A stretch of 64,000 nucleotides of DNA from Paenibacillus pabuli (GTDB taxonomy: Bacteria; Bacillota; Bacilli; Paenibacillales; Paenibacillaceae). The stretch's first letter is position 1. Each line of letters starts with the position of its first letter. The notes under the pieces were generated by a model that was not told the DNA's origin, searched no databases, and was given only the letters and a program-made list of their open reading frames with translations. Positions 43,874 through 53,407 of the stretch are shown piece after piece. The DNA lies in the NCBI RefSeq assembly GCF_039831995.1, contig NZ_JBDOIO010000003.1, forward strand, positions 3,224,001 through 3,288,000, in the 5' to 3' direction. The translations under genes were made by a program, and so were the position numbers.

Positions 43874-46800
43874 TTACTTCTCAAACCGGAACCATCCGAA
43901 GTCAAACTGACTTCCCGGCAGGAAGATAAAGGTCACTTTCTGCACACCGGTTACCTGTTCAAGCTCAAATATCCGCTCCTCATACCCTTCCGAGTGCGTG
44001 AACTCGACCAGCTGATTGCTCTGTCCATCTGCGCCAGCGAAGCGGATATGAATCGTGTTTTTATCAATCGGCGAACGGCCATAGATGACGAGCTTCGACG
44101 TGCCTTCTGCCGTAAAGTCCATGTTTTCGAACTCCAGTGATACGTTGTTACCGATCCCCTCTACATACTCATCCTGGATCGAGAACGTATCACCGTAGAG
44201 ATGATCGCATGATGCGGCCGTGTTTTGCTCGAATGCACGGCTCTGACGCTTGAATGAGAAACCCTTGATATGAATCTTCTGCTTCGTAACAAAACAGATC
44301 GACGTAATGCCGCTCAGCCGCTTGGACAGCCGGTACGTCTCTTCCTGATACACATTCCATCTGGATTCCTTCTGGTAGACCACGTCAGCCAGCAGCGTGC
44401 TGCCCTCTTCATCCGGCATGCCCTCCCAAATCTGAAGGAAGTAATCCTCACTCGACAGGGCAAAGATCGGAATCGTAATCGTATCGGAGCCATACGGTCC
44501 GAAGTCGATACTGCGGAAGCCAACATGCGTTTCTCCATCACGACTTGTCGCTACACCGCGTTCGTTGCCGTTACCGACATCGCCTTTGGTGTAATCGTAC
44601 AATCCACCAGTAATGAAGCCGTACGGATCTTTGTAAGCTGTGCCCAGACCTGTTGCCTTGAATTCCAGCTGTGAGATCAGTTTCGTTTTGTCCGTACCAT
44701 TACTGCTCGTTGCGCGGAGGCGGAATTCACCATCACCCAGCGCAGACACGCGTACTTCCAGACCGTCTGCTTCGACCTTTGCAATGTTGGACTCAATGCC
44801 GGCATCGTTCACAACAGCCCATTCAATGTCACGATACGAAGTGTTTTCGGGATACAGCTTGGCGGTAACCACCATCTCCTGGGTCGACGGATCGAAGGCT
44901 TGCCCGGCTTCACTGATAATCTCGATTTTCCGCAAAGGAACCTCCTGGGCGCGTCCGGTAAGAACCGGACGTTCCACGTTCTTCGTTAACACGGCTTGTC
45001 CCTGAATTGCAACGGATGCAGACGTACTCACTGCTTTGCCATCCACTGCCTTCGATTCGAACTCCGCTGTTCCACCTTGCAAACCTTCGGAAGTTACTTC
45101 AATCCGGATGCGGCCCGGTTCATGAGTTGCCCCGATGATCGCCATCAGCTTGCCGCTGAACAATCTTCTGCTCAGACCTTTGTACGGATCATAGTCCGTG
45201 CTGTCCCCGTTATCCAGGCCAAGCAGTCGTCCTGCACCTGTCACCTTAACTTGTACACGGTTGTTTGCATTTTGCACGGGATTGCCCGCTTCATCTTCCA
45301 CTTGAATTTCAACGAAAATAAGATCAGTTCCATTCGCTTGCAGCTGCTCTTTATCCGCTTGCAGACGAACCTTTTGTGCGTCCGTGTAAGATCGCTGTAC
45401 ATCCGTTGCGATAATTTCCCCGTTCTCATCATAAGCGATCGCTTTCAGCTCGCCCTCTTCATACGGCACTTTCCACCAGCCGACCAGCTGGGTTCCGTTC
45501 GCATGATCAATATCATACGTGCCGATCGTATTACCGTTCAGCTGCAATTCGATCTTCGGCGCATTACTGCACACGCGTACATCAATCAGCTGACCAGGGC
45601 TGAAATCCCAGTACGGGAACAGGTGCACCATCGGGCTTTTTTTGTAATCGGTCCATGCCGCTTGATAGATATAGTAGGAATCTTTCGGGAACGTCGCCGT
45701 GTCCAGCTGTCCAAAGTATGAATTCTTCGTATGATATGGGGTCGGCTCTCCGATATAATCGAACCCGGTCCACAGGAATTGCCCCAGTGAATACGGCCGA
45801 TCCCGTTCGGCCAAAATGCAGTATTCTGCAGACTTCGCACCCCAGCTTGTCGTACTGTTGCCCAGTGCGGAGCACTGCTCGTCATCATCGGCCAGGATCG
45901 ATTGCTCGAACGGGAAGTGGTAGATCCCGCGGCTCTGCACCACAGATGATGTTTCACTACCGTAGATGATCCAGTCTGGGTGCTCCTCGTGATGCTTGTC
46001 GTAATATTTCTCCGCATAGTTGTATCCTGCCAGCTTCACGATATCCGCGCATTTTTGCGCATTTTCCCAAGGCATGTAGTTGGAACCGATGGTTACGCCT
46101 GCGTTGCCTTTCGGATCGAACTCCAGTACATACTCCATCAGCATTCGCGTTACTTCCTGGCCCCGTTCATCCGCATGGGTATCATAGATTTCATTCCCGA
46201 TACTCCACATGACCAGACTTGGATGGTTGCGGTCACGCTTCACCCAGCTCTTCACGTCCGTGTGTGCCCATTCGGGGAAAAATCTCGCATAGTCATAAGG
46301 CGTTTTGGATCTTTCCCACATGTCGAAGGCTTCCGAGACGATCAGCATGCCCATCTCATCTGCGAGCTCCATGAACTCCTTGGCAGGCATATTGTGCGCG
46401 GTCCGGATCGCATTGACGCCCATCTCCCGCAGCAGATTGAACCTTCTGCGAAGTGCCGTCAGGTTGAAAGCCGCCCCGAGTGCGCCCAGATCATGGTGCT
46501 CGCACACACCATTCATTTTCATTTTGACCCCGTTCAGATGGAAACCTTCGTTCGGATCCAGCTGGACGTCCCTGAAGCCAATTCGCTGCGATACCGACTC
46601 AAGCGTCTGTACATGCTGGTCCGCATCCACCACTTGCAGTTCCGTAACCAGTTCATACAGATTCGGTTCATCCGTGCTCCACAGTTTTGGGTTCTCCACC
46701 ACGATCTGCTGACGATCCGTTACTTCTGTATCTCCACCTGCAGCCGCCGTAACCGCCGCTGTATTAGTGGCAATAACCTGACCCGCATATCGGATCGTAT

Positions 46801-47332
46801 GCACAAGCTGTGCGTTCTGATCGATATTCAGCTCCGTGTCCAGTTCAACCTGCCAGCCCGCTGGCTGCTGCTTGATGGATACGTAGATGCCGTCGGTTAC
46901 GATATGATTGCGATCTCTCGTCTTGAGCCATACATTGCGATAAATTCCAGCCCCGGAATACCATCTGCTGTTCGGACTCTGATGAACCACTTTGACGATG
47001 ATTTCATTATCGCCTTCCACCAGCGCATCCGTGATCTCATGTTCAAACGCGGAATAACCGTATTTCCACTCTCCAACCAACTGACCGTTCACATACACGG
47101 AAGAATCCATGTAAACGCCGTCAAAACAAAGTAAAAGCTGCTGTTCATCCTTCGTATATGGGAATGTCTTGCGGTACCATCCAATGCTGTCTTCGTACAG
47201 GTCAAGCGTATTATAGATCAGCCAGTCATGGGGAAGCTCCACAGGCTCGAACGCCAGCCCCGCAGGTTCCGAAACATCCAGTTTGGTTTTCGCAAATTGC
47301 CATCCATCATTAAAAAGCTTTTTCTGGTTCAT
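43874..47332 (-). CDS. Glycoside hydrolase family 2, beta-galactosidase-like
   Basis: This enzyme is about 1152 aa with no signal peptide. The N-terminal sugar-binding domain contains NDGWQFAKTKLD and YDGVYMDSSVYVNG-like text. An immunoglobulin-like domain follows, then the TIM barrel with the acid/base Glu in MWSIGNEIYD and the nucleophile Glu in IIYGSETSS. After the barrel come DUF4982/Ig-like domains, and the C-terminal 250 residues look like carbohydrate-binding beta domains (VSLEFENMDFTAEGTSKLV). The start is set at the ATG with GAGAG 6 nt upstream; a GTG four codons earlier is possible. The exact sugar (beta-galactoside or other) cannot be read from sequence. Confidence 0.9.
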   Translation of the reverse strand: MNQKKLFNDGWQFAKTKLDVSEPAGLAFEPVELPHDWLIYNTLDLYEDSIGWYRKTFPYTKDEQQLLLCFDGVYMDSSVYVNGQLVGEWKYGYSAFEHEITDALVEGDNEIIVKVVHQSPNSRWYSGAGIYRNVWLKTRDRNHIVTDGIYVSIKQQPAGWQVELDTELNIDQNAQLVHTIRYAGQVIATNTAAVTAAAGGDTEVTDRQQIVVENPKLWSTDEPNLYELVTELQVVDADQHVQTLESVSQRIGFRDVQLDPNEGFHLNGVKMKMNGVCEHHDLGALGAAFNLTALRRRFNLLREMGVNAIRTAHNMPAKEFMELADEMGMLIVSEAFDMWERSKTPYDYARFFPEWAHTDVKSWVKRDRNHPSLVMWSIGNEIYDTHADERGQEVTRMLMEYVLEFDPKGNAGVTIGSNYMPWENAQKCADIVKLAGYNYAEKYYDKHHEEHPDWIIYGSETSSVVQSRGIYHFPFEQSILADDDEQCSALGNSTTSWGAKSAEYCILAERDRPYSLGQFLWTGFDYIGEPTPYHTKNSYFGQLDTATFPKDSYYIYQAAWTDYKKSPMVHLFPYWDFSPGQLIDVRVCSNAPKIELQLNGNTIGTYDIDHANGTQLVGWWKVPYEEGELKAIAYDENGEIIATDVQRSYTDAQKVRLQADKEQLQANGTDLIFVEIQVEDEAGNPVQNANNRVQVKVTGAGRLLGLDNGDSTDYDPYKGLSRRLFSGKLMAIIGATHEPGRIRIEVTSEGLQGGTAEFESKAVDGKAVSTSASVAIQGQAVLTKNVERPVLTGRAQEVPLRKIEIISEAGQAFDPSTQEMVVTAKLYPENTSYRDIEWAVVNDAGIESNIAKVEADGLEVRVSALGDGEFRLRATSSNGTDKTKLISQLEFKATGLGTAYKDPYGFITGGLYDYTKGDVGNGNERGVATSRDGETHVGFRSIDFGPYGSDTITIPIFALSSEDYFLQIWEGMPDEEGSTLLADVVYQKESRWNVYQEETYRLSKRLSGITSICFVTKQKIHIKGFSFKRQSRAFEQNTAASCDHLYGDTFSIQDEYVEGIGNNVSLEFENMDFTAEGTSKLVIYGRSPIDKNTIHIRFAGADGQSNQLVEFTHSEGYEERIFELEQVTGVQKVTFIFLPGSQFDFGWFRFEK

Positions 47333-47741
47333 CGCTACTCTCACTTTCTGTGTGATTTATGATTGCGGTTTCAAAAATGTTCATCTTCGCCGATAACCTT
47401 TTCGGAATCTATTCGGCGTGACATGAATACTCCAACCGATTATATCATCTGATCGATTCTATGTACGTTATTTTCAAGCATATATTGGTGAGATTATATG
47501 AACAATCCCCATTACAAATTCTGTGGGGGGCGTATGGCCTCTACTTATATTCAGTTGAGAGTTCATATTTGAACATATGGATATTCCTTTATACCTATAT
47601 AGCGTATCAGTCTAACGATTCAAATTCAGAAAACAAAGGAAATCTCCAAAAATTTGTAAAACTATTCCTGTAATTTCTTGCAGTCCTATGTTAGATTATC
47701 CCTTGGAATAAAATCACATCTATAGACAGGGGACATGTTAC
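47333..47741. other. Intergenic region between divergent GH2 and secreted-protein genes
   Basis: This is 409 bp of AT-rich DNA. A minus-strand TATAAT (47444-47439) about 107 bp before the GH2 start could be its -10 box, but no good -35 is seen. A 70-codon ORF here (47461-47673) has no ribosome site or protein-like composition. Confidence 0.4.
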
Positions 47742-48320
47742 GTGAAGAAGAGGTCATGGGTATTATCCATTATTATGAGTTTTGTATTGCTGGGCGGGGT
47801 ATTCGCTCCTGCTGGTTCCTATGCGGCTGCAGCGGAAGACACCACCACTACATATTCGGAAGATAACTACACGGAAGTGGACACGTCGGAACAAGAGCCA
47901 ATTCCTAGCGCTGATGAGGAAGATTTCCTTAACTATCTGGATGCACTTGATCTGACAACGGTTTATGAAAAGAAAGCCCTGGATTCCATTGGCAGCACGT
48001 ATGTTACATCCGCCAACCGCAAATCCATCTTCCTGAAATTGAACAATACTGCGGTTCCCAATTACACCAAGTATGTGTCCATGCTGAAGCAGATCAAGCC
48101 AGAGAACGCGGAGCTGCAAAAAATCCATAACAAACTGATCAAAGGAAGCTATGCACAGCTCGAAGGTTATCTGCTGTTCAAGAAATCCGTATCCAAAACC
48201 AAAGTAAACAGCGCCCTCCTGAAACAAGGCAATGCCAAAATTGACACAGGCATTAAAATTCTGGAGCAATACAAAAAAGAAATCCAAGCCTACGCCCAAG
48301 AACTGGGCTACGATTTTTAA
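47742..48320 (+). CDS. Secreted helical protein, unknown
   Basis: This is a 192-aa protein from a GTG start with a clear signal peptide (WVLSIIMSFVLLGGVF, cleavage near SYAAAA). A Thr/Asp/Glu-rich linker follows, then a helical domain (VPNYTKYVSMLKQIKPENAE and later KGSYAQLEGYLLFKKS). The ribosome site is weak (GGGG). The family is not recognised, and no partner gene is evident. Confidence 0.7.
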   Translation: MKKRSWVLSIIMSFVLLGGVFAPAGSYAAAAEDTTTTYSEDNYTEVDTSEQEPIPSADEEDFLNYLDALDLTTVYEKKALDSIGSTYVTSANRKSIFLKLNNTAVPNYTKYVSMLKQIKPENAELQKIHNKLIKGSYAQLEGYLLFKKSVSKTKVNSALLKQGNAKIDTGIKILEQYKKEIQAYAQELGYDF

Positions 48321-48413
48321 TGAAGCAAACTTTAGACGAACAGCCCGAGCAGAGGCATGCACATCCACCAGCCTTCCCATTTAAATAAAATGAGATTTCA
48401 GGAAAAAAAAGTG

Positions 48414-48442
48414 TTTTCTTTTGCCGGGATAATTCGTATAAT
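48414..48442 (+). promoter_or_regulatory. Possible promoter ahead of the neopullulanase leader
   Basis: TTTTCT and TATAAT are 17 bp apart, with a second TATAAT 5 bp further on. The -35 box is poor. A hairpin with a T run lies between this and the gene. Confidence 0.35.
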
Positions 48443-48471
48443 AGCCGTATAATCAAAAGGCTATGCTGCCG

Positions 48472-48513
48472 AAAGGTACAACCTCGTGAACAATGGAGGT
48501 TGTGCCTTTTTTG
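48472..48513 (+). terminator. Terminator or attenuator ahead of neopullulanase
   Basis: AAAGGTACAACCTC pairs with GAGGTTGTGCCTTT, followed by TTTT. It may end the upstream secreted-protein transcript or, given a -10 box 30 bp upstream, act as an attenuator in the neopullulanase leader. Confidence 0.75.
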
Positions 48514-48566
48514 CGTTTTCATGGCCGAATATCATCTGAATTTCATCGTATAAGGAGTGATTCAAC

Positions 48567-50339
48567 GTGATTCTTGAAGCCATTTACCATCGTCCCAAAT
48601 TAAACTGGTCCTATGCCTACGACCGGTCCACCATGCACCTGCGGCTGCGTTCCAAACGCGGAGATCTGGATGCCGTTATTGCCATTACGGGGGATAAGTA
48701 TGCCTGGGAGCAGACCATCACCCACACACCCATGCGAATCTTCGCCCGGGATGAGCTGTTTGATTATTGGGAAGTCGAGACCCGGCCTCCCTACCGGAGA
48801 TTACGTTACGGCTTCCAGCTGGTGGAGGGCGAGAAAAACGTCTGGATGACCGAGCGCGGATTTGAGGAAGCTCTGCCGGAACATCCGCTGGAATTCTTCG
48901 ATTTTCCGTTTATGAATCCGGTCGACATTTTTGAACCGCCTGCCTGGGTCAAGGACGCGGTATTTTATCAGATTTTCCCTGAACGCTATGCGAACGGTGA
49001 CCCTTCCATTAGTCCGAAGAACGCCGAGCCTTGGGGAGGGGAGCCTACACCGGTGAATTTCTTCGGGGGGGATCTGCAGGGTGTGCTTGATCATCTGGAT
49101 CATCTGAGTCAGCTTGGGGTAAATGCGATCTACTTCTGTCCCCTGTTCGAGGCTACAACCAATCACAAGTACAATACAGCCGACTATATGAAGGTGGATC
49201 CGCATTTTGGGACCAATGAACAATTGAAAGAGCTGGTGGATGCCTGTCATCAGCGCGGCATTCGGGTTGTGTTGGACGCGGTATTCAACCATTCCGGTAG
49301 AGAGTTCCCGCCTTTTGCTGACGTATTGGCGAACGGGGCAGCTTCCCCCTATGCGGATTGGTTCTATGTCAGAGATTGGCCGCCACGCATTGAAGATGGC
49401 ATACCGACCTACGATACCTTTGCCTTCGAACCACTTATGCCGAAGCTGAATACGGAGCATCCCGAGGTTAAGGCCTACCTGCTGGAGGTCGCGCGGTACT
49501 GGATTGAGGAAATGGACATCGATGGATGGAGACTGGACGTAGCAAACGAGGTAGATCATCAGTTCTGGCGTGAATTCCGTCAAACGGTAAAAGCCATCAA
49601 GCCTGACGCCTATTTGCTGGGTGAAATCTGGCATGATTCGTTGATGTGGCTGCAGGGAGATCAGTTCGATGCGGTGATGAACTACCCATTCACCAATTCG
49701 GTGCTGGACTATGCAGTTCACGGCAAGCTGGATGGACTCGGCTTCGCAAATGAGATCGGCAAGCTGCTCGCAGCCTACTCCCAGCCTGTGACCGAAGTTG
49801 CCTTCAATCTGCTGGGCAGCCATGATACGCCCAGACTGCTCACCCTGTGCGACGGGGATATCCGCAAGATGAAGCTTGCCGTTACACTGCTGCTCACGTA
49901 TCCAGGTGCTCCCTGCATCTATTACGGAGACGAAGTGGGCCTCGATGGCGGATATGATCCTGGCTGCCGTAAATGTATGGAGTGGGATGAAACCAAGCAA
50001 AACCTTGAGCTTCTCGACTTCTTTAAGCAGACGATTGCCTTGCGCAAAGAGCACCCTGCACTGCGCAGCACCGAGTTGAAGATTCTCCATGCCGAAGCTG
50101 GAGATCCGGTTATTGCAATGGAACGAGTGGATTCAGCGACGGGAGAACGTTTCCTCATCGTGCTGAACGCTGGTGACGAAGCTTGCAGTATAGACTTGCC
50201 GCTGGCCAATCAGAGCGTCTGGCGCGACCTGTTTACGGTCACTTCTATCGAAGCAAAGCAAAATAAACTGTCTCTGAAACTGGAGGCATACGGCTTCTCC
50301 CTGCTGCAGCTCGATGTGAAACAACCTGCGGAGGCATGA
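48567..50339 (+). CDS. Neopullulanase/cyclomaltodextrinase (GH13_20)
   Basis: This is a 590-aa intracellular enzyme (no signal peptide) with a GTG start after AAGGAGTG. An N-terminal CBM34-like domain (1-120) precedes the GH13 barrel, with catalytic Asp in WRLDVANEV (near 322), Glu in LLGEIWHDS (near 351) and the transition-state Asp in LGSHDTPR (near 418). This subfamily opens cyclodextrins and cuts pullulan or maltodextrins. It fits the CGTase and maltodextrin importer downstream: cyclodextrins made outside are taken up and opened here. Confidence 0.93.
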   Translation: MILEAIYHRPKLNWSYAYDRSTMHLRLRSKRGDLDAVIAITGDKYAWEQTITHTPMRIFARDELFDYWEVETRPPYRRLRYGFQLVEGEKNVWMTERGFEEALPEHPLEFFDFPFMNPVDIFEPPAWVKDAVFYQIFPERYANGDPSISPKNAEPWGGEPTPVNFFGGDLQGVLDHLDHLSQLGVNAIYFCPLFEATTNHKYNTADYMKVDPHFGTNEQLKELVDACHQRGIRVVLDAVFNHSGREFPPFADVLANGAASPYADWFYVRDWPPRIEDGIPTYDTFAFEPLMPKLNTEHPEVKAYLLEVARYWIEEMDIDGWRLDVANEVDHQFWREFRQTVKAIKPDAYLLGEIWHDSLMWLQGDQFDAVMNYPFTNSVLDYAVHGKLDGLGFANEIGKLLAAYSQPVTEVAFNLLGSHDTPRLLTLCDGDIRKMKLAVTLLLTYPGAPCIYYGDEVGLDGGYDPGCRKCMEWDETKQNLELLDFFKQTIALRKEHPALRSTELKILHAEAGDPVIAMERVDSATGERFLIVLNAGDEACSIDLPLANQSVWRDLFTVTSIEAKQNKLSLKLEAYGFSLLQLDVKQPAEA

Positions 50340-50482
50340 CCGCCAGACCATTCATCATGCTTGTTGATTAAGATACAGGTGCCCTACATTCTGCATCCTT
50401 CTATTTCATAAGCGAAACAAAGGGACAATAATGTCGTCGCCATACTTTAACTTGTTTCATATTCATCCTCTCTTTTCCACAC

Positions 50483-50518
50483 AAAAAGGGCTGAACGTTG
50501 ATTAAACGTCCAGCCCTT
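50483..50518 (-). terminator. Terminator of the ligase/BtrH/esterase operon
   Basis: AAGGGCTGGACGTT and AACGTTCAGCCCTT (minus strand) pair with one mismatch, followed by TTTTTG. It may also serve the convergent neopullulanase gene. Confidence 0.85.
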
Positions 50519-50579
50519 CGATCTTGAGCGTCCCCATTGCCTGAAGAAACAGCCCTCTTCTTATGAGACAAGCTTATTA

Positions 50580-51995
50580 CTATCCCAGGTCCAGATCTGC
50601 CGAAGTCTCTTCCCTTGCTGCTGCAACTTCATCCATGGGTGAATCAGCTGCTGCAGGTCTTCTGACTTTCTTCATTCTCGAGCTCACAAGCCCCTCTTCC
50701 GTAATGACAATTTTCTGCGGGATCTTGTAGGGAGGCAGCTTGTCCTGACAATACGACCAGATAAGCCTTCGCAGCTCCACAAGCGTGCAATCTGTTGCGA
50801 GCTTAACAATGACCTTGACATTCTGTCCGGTAATGCCGCTCGGTTCCCCTGTAACTACAGCTGCTTCGATACAGTCCATCTGTTCCAGAATGCTCTCCAC
50901 TTCAGCCGGATACACCTTACGCCCGCCTACATTAATGATCTCGGAGCGGCGGCCGAGGATACGAATATAACCCTGTTCGAGCACTGCTTCGTCCCCTGTC
51001 CGCAGCCATCCGTCGTCCGTAAATGGCGACGGGGCATTCAGATAACCGATCATGGCTGTTTCTGTCAGGACCTGCAGCTCTCCTTCAACGACCCTGAATT
51101 TGATGTGATCATCGTGAATGGCAAACAGTAACGAGCCTGGTTCCTTGGAACGCGTGGGCAGAATGCCGAGTTCAGACATGCCATAAGCCTGTATCGTTCT
51201 TATCCCCGGGAACTGCTGATTCCAGGCTGCCAGTACCGATTCCGGCATCACCTCCGATCCGTAGGACACCACTTCAAGACTCGATAGATCGTATGCCTCA
51301 TCATTTCGGCCAAGCAGCAGCAGATTCATGAACGTCGGGGAAACCGGGAGAGCCTGTACGCGATGCTTCTGAACCGTCCGGCACACTTCTTCAGGTGAAC
51401 GATCCGGAATAATGCACAAGCAGCCTCCGCTGGACAGGGATTGCAGCATCGTATTTACCCCGCCGATATGGTCAAACATCATGAACGGAATTGTTCGCAA
51501 TGGCCGTACCTGTCGCCGAAAACGCTGTAACAGCCGATCTGCACGGTGAACCGTTGCCTTGCTCACGCCAGTAGATCCTGATGAAAAGAGCACCAGTCCA
51601 CTCACACCTTCCTGCTCAAGCGTGGACAATAATGCAGGACGTGAACTGGCGTTACACTTATGCCTGATCGATAACACGCCATCTTCAATGCCAAGACGCC
51701 ACTCCACCTGTGCCAGCTGGATATATTCCTGCCGCTTGGCCTCAACCAGATGGCGGTCCATGGGCAGCACAATGCACCCCTGACCAAGAAGCGCAATGAA
51801 CGCTGCGGCCGCGTAGGGTGAATAATCCTCCTCCAGCGTTACGAGCTGACCACTCAGTCCTTCTGCCGCAATCCATTCACCCATAATCCTAATCTGTTCG
51901 AGCAGCCATGCGTAGCTGTACTCCCGATCTTCCCAGATGAATGCAGGGCGCTCGCCCTGCTCTGCAAATCGCTCAAGCAGAAATTGAATGATCAA
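50580..51995 (-). CDS. AMP-forming acyl/aminoacyl ligase (stand-alone adenylation enzyme)
   Basis: This is an about 471-aa ANL-superfamily enzyme that activates a carboxylate as acyl-AMP. Motifs are LVLFSSGSTGVSKATVHRAD (P-loop), IQAYGMSELGILP (aromatic/TE motif), WLRTGDEAVLEQGYIRILGR and the C-terminal lysine region SSRMKKVRR. The start is taken as the TTG at 51995, where TTGA overlaps the upstream stop by 4 nt and GGAGGAGG lies 7 nt ahead; a longer in-frame form would lie inside the neighbour. There is no carrier domain of its own. The ACP fused to the upstream BtrH-like protein is the likely acceptor. The substrate is unknown. Confidence 0.85.
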   Translation of the reverse strand: MIIQFLLERFAEQGERPAFIWEDREYSYAWLLEQIRIMGEWIAAEGLSGQLVTLEEDYSPYAAAAFIALLGQGCIVLPMDRHLVEAKRQEYIQLAQVEWRLGIEDGVLSIRHKCNASSRPALLSTLEQEGVSGLVLFSSGSTGVSKATVHRADRLLQRFRRQVRPLRTIPFMMFDHIGGVNTMLQSLSSGGCLCIIPDRSPEEVCRTVQKHRVQALPVSPTFMNLLLLGRNDEAYDLSSLEVVSYGSEVMPESVLAAWNQQFPGIRTIQAYGMSELGILPTRSKEPGSLLFAIHDDHIKFRVVEGELQVLTETAMIGYLNAPSPFTDDGWLRTGDEAVLEQGYIRILGRRSEIINVGGRKVYPAEVESILEQMDCIEAAVVTGEPSGITGQNVKVIVKLATDCTLVELRRLIWSYCQDKLPPYKIPQKIVITEEGLVSSRMKKVRRPAAADSPMDEVAAAREETSADLDLG

Positions 51996-53407
51996 CCTGC
52001 ATCCTCCTCCTGATCCGGCAGCCATTGCCGTTCGAGATAGTCCACCAGCGAACCAACCGTTTGATACGGACTCTCCGGCAAGGAGGCTGCGGCCATCTCG
52101 GAAAGTGCGGCCCCCGCTCCCGTTCCCCATTCTTCCTCAAGCCCCTGTTCTACGACCGCAAGTAGGGAAACCAGCTCCAGTGAATCCAATTGACCATGCC
52201 GGCCATATAGCGGTGCGTTCCCGCCCTTGTCGAGAGGTATGCTTGTATTATGATACGTATTCAGTTCCCGACAGCTATCCAGCACAATGCGAAGCAGGTC
52301 CTCCCTGTAGCCGTTTTCGGTTCGCGGGGTCATCTGCCGATTGAAGCAGGCTTCCTGCGGTACAGCATTCCGGAGAGCTTCGTACCAGCGCCATTCATCG
52401 GCTATTAAATAATGTATCACGCTTGTTAGCTGCACCTGCCAATCCTCCCGCTGCTTGATCCGACTGACCTGAAGCAATTTGTACGCCTTCCCCCAGCGTT
52501 CAATGATCTCGTCAAACTCTGCTGCATGCTGATCCAGTGGGGAACCAAGCCATAAGGCAGCTTCCTGCAGCAGATCCCGGAGAAAATAGCGGCTCCAGCG
52601 CATATCGAACAGCAGACCTGATATCAGCGTGTCATTCGCTTGATTCCCTGCATTTCTCTCCTGCAGCGCCTTCATCAAATGAAGGGATACTCCCTGTCCA
52701 AAATGATAGCCGCGCTCCCCTTGCATAATGGTCCTGCCCGTCATAAATTCGTAAATCTGTGTCGCCAGTGCCTGGATCAACATGTCACGATAACCGGCAG
52801 AATCGAGCTTCCCAGTGGCGCGGACGTCCATGGTACCGTAGGTACGCAGCTTCTCCTTGCGCTTCGCAGGAGCTAGCTCGGGTATGCTTTGGTTTCCTTT
52901 CCAGAATTCATGAAAGGCTTCTTGGGAGACCTTTCCGATATATTTCGAGGGAACCGGATCATAGACGTGAAAATGCTCATCATCGATGCCATACACCGCA
53001 ATCCAATGGTCAACCAGATGCAGCCGGGAGCCTGGTTTGACATGTTTGCGGATGTACTCAGGGTTCTGATAATCTTCGCAATAAGGCAGGTGATAACTAG
53101 TTCCCGTAGCGAGAAAAAGTCCGCCTTCGCCTATATGCTGCCGCATATGCACCTTCCCCTCCTCGAAGCTGCCCAGCTCCCGCTGGCCATACATCTCCCA
53201 GATCGGTTCCTCATAGTCCAGCTTGTGAAAATAAGGCTTCACCAGTCCGTTATCCGCGCACGAAGGGAGGCAGTATAACCGGCTTGCGGCGAGCAGGGCC
53301 AGACTGCTGATCGACCCTTGCCGCTGAAGCACCTCATGAATCAGTGGAAAGTTGCAGGGATAATAATAGGGGATGTCCATGACTGGAGCGAACGATTGAA
53401 TGATCAT
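51992..53407 (-). CDS. BtrH-like acyltransferase fused to an acyl carrier protein
   Basis: This is a 471-aa protein. The N-terminal half resembles the BtrH N-terminal domain (butirosin pathway, where BtrH moves an acyl group from an ACP to an aminoglycoside amine). It has Cys18 in YYYPCNFPLIHEVL, then VDHWIAVYGID and FHVYDP as likely further active-site residues. The C-terminal 90 residues are an ACP, with the phosphopantetheine serine in HGQLDSLELVSLL. The start is the ATG at 53407, 6 nt after GGAGG, overlapping the esterase stop by 4 nt. Fusion of donor carrier and transferase implies delivery of one acyl group to a specific acceptor. The acceptor is unknown. Confidence 0.75.
   Translation of the reverse strand: MIIQSFAPVMDIPYYYPCNFPLIHEVLQRQGSISSLALLAASRLYCLPSCADNGLVKPYFHKLDYEEPIWEMYGQRELGSFEEGKVHMRQHIGEGGLFLATGTSYHLPYCEDYQNPEYIRKHVKPGSRLHLVDHWIAVYGIDDEHFHVYDPVPSKYIGKVSQEAFHEFWKGNQSIPELAPAKRKEKLRTYGTMDVRATGKLDSAGYRDMLIQALATQIYEFMTGRTIMQGERGYHFGQGVSLHLMKALQERNAGNQANDTLISGLLFDMRWSRYFLRDLLQEAALWLGSPLDQHAAEFDEIIERWGKAYKLLQVSRIKQREDWQVQLTSVIHYLIADEWRWYEALRNAVPQEACFNRQMTPRTENGYREDLLRIVLDSCRELNTYHNTSIPLDKGGNAPLYGRHGQLDSLELVSLLAVVEQGLEEEWGTGAGAALSEMAAASLPESPYQTVGSLVDYLERQWLPDQEEDAG

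Noticed and set aside
45980..47134. Plus-strand ORF of 384 codons inside the GH2 gene
   Set aside because: It lies fully antisense to a well-supported glycosidase with catalytic motifs, has no ribosome site or recognisable domain, and is explained by codon bias of the GH2 frame.
47461..47673. A 70-codon ORF between the GH2 and secreted-protein genes
   Set aside because: No ribosome site, biased composition and no neighbour logic; the region is simply AT-rich.
48801..50090. Minus-strand ORF of 429 codons inside the neopullulanase gene
   Set aside because: It is antisense to a GH13 enzyme with all catalytic residues; no start context or protein family is seen.
50580..51995. AMP ligase as the missing loading enzyme of the PKS cluster
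   Set aside because: The PKS has its own loading A domain, the ligase is 33 kb away in a tight operon with its own ACP, and nothing ties the two directly. A tailoring link remains only a possibility.
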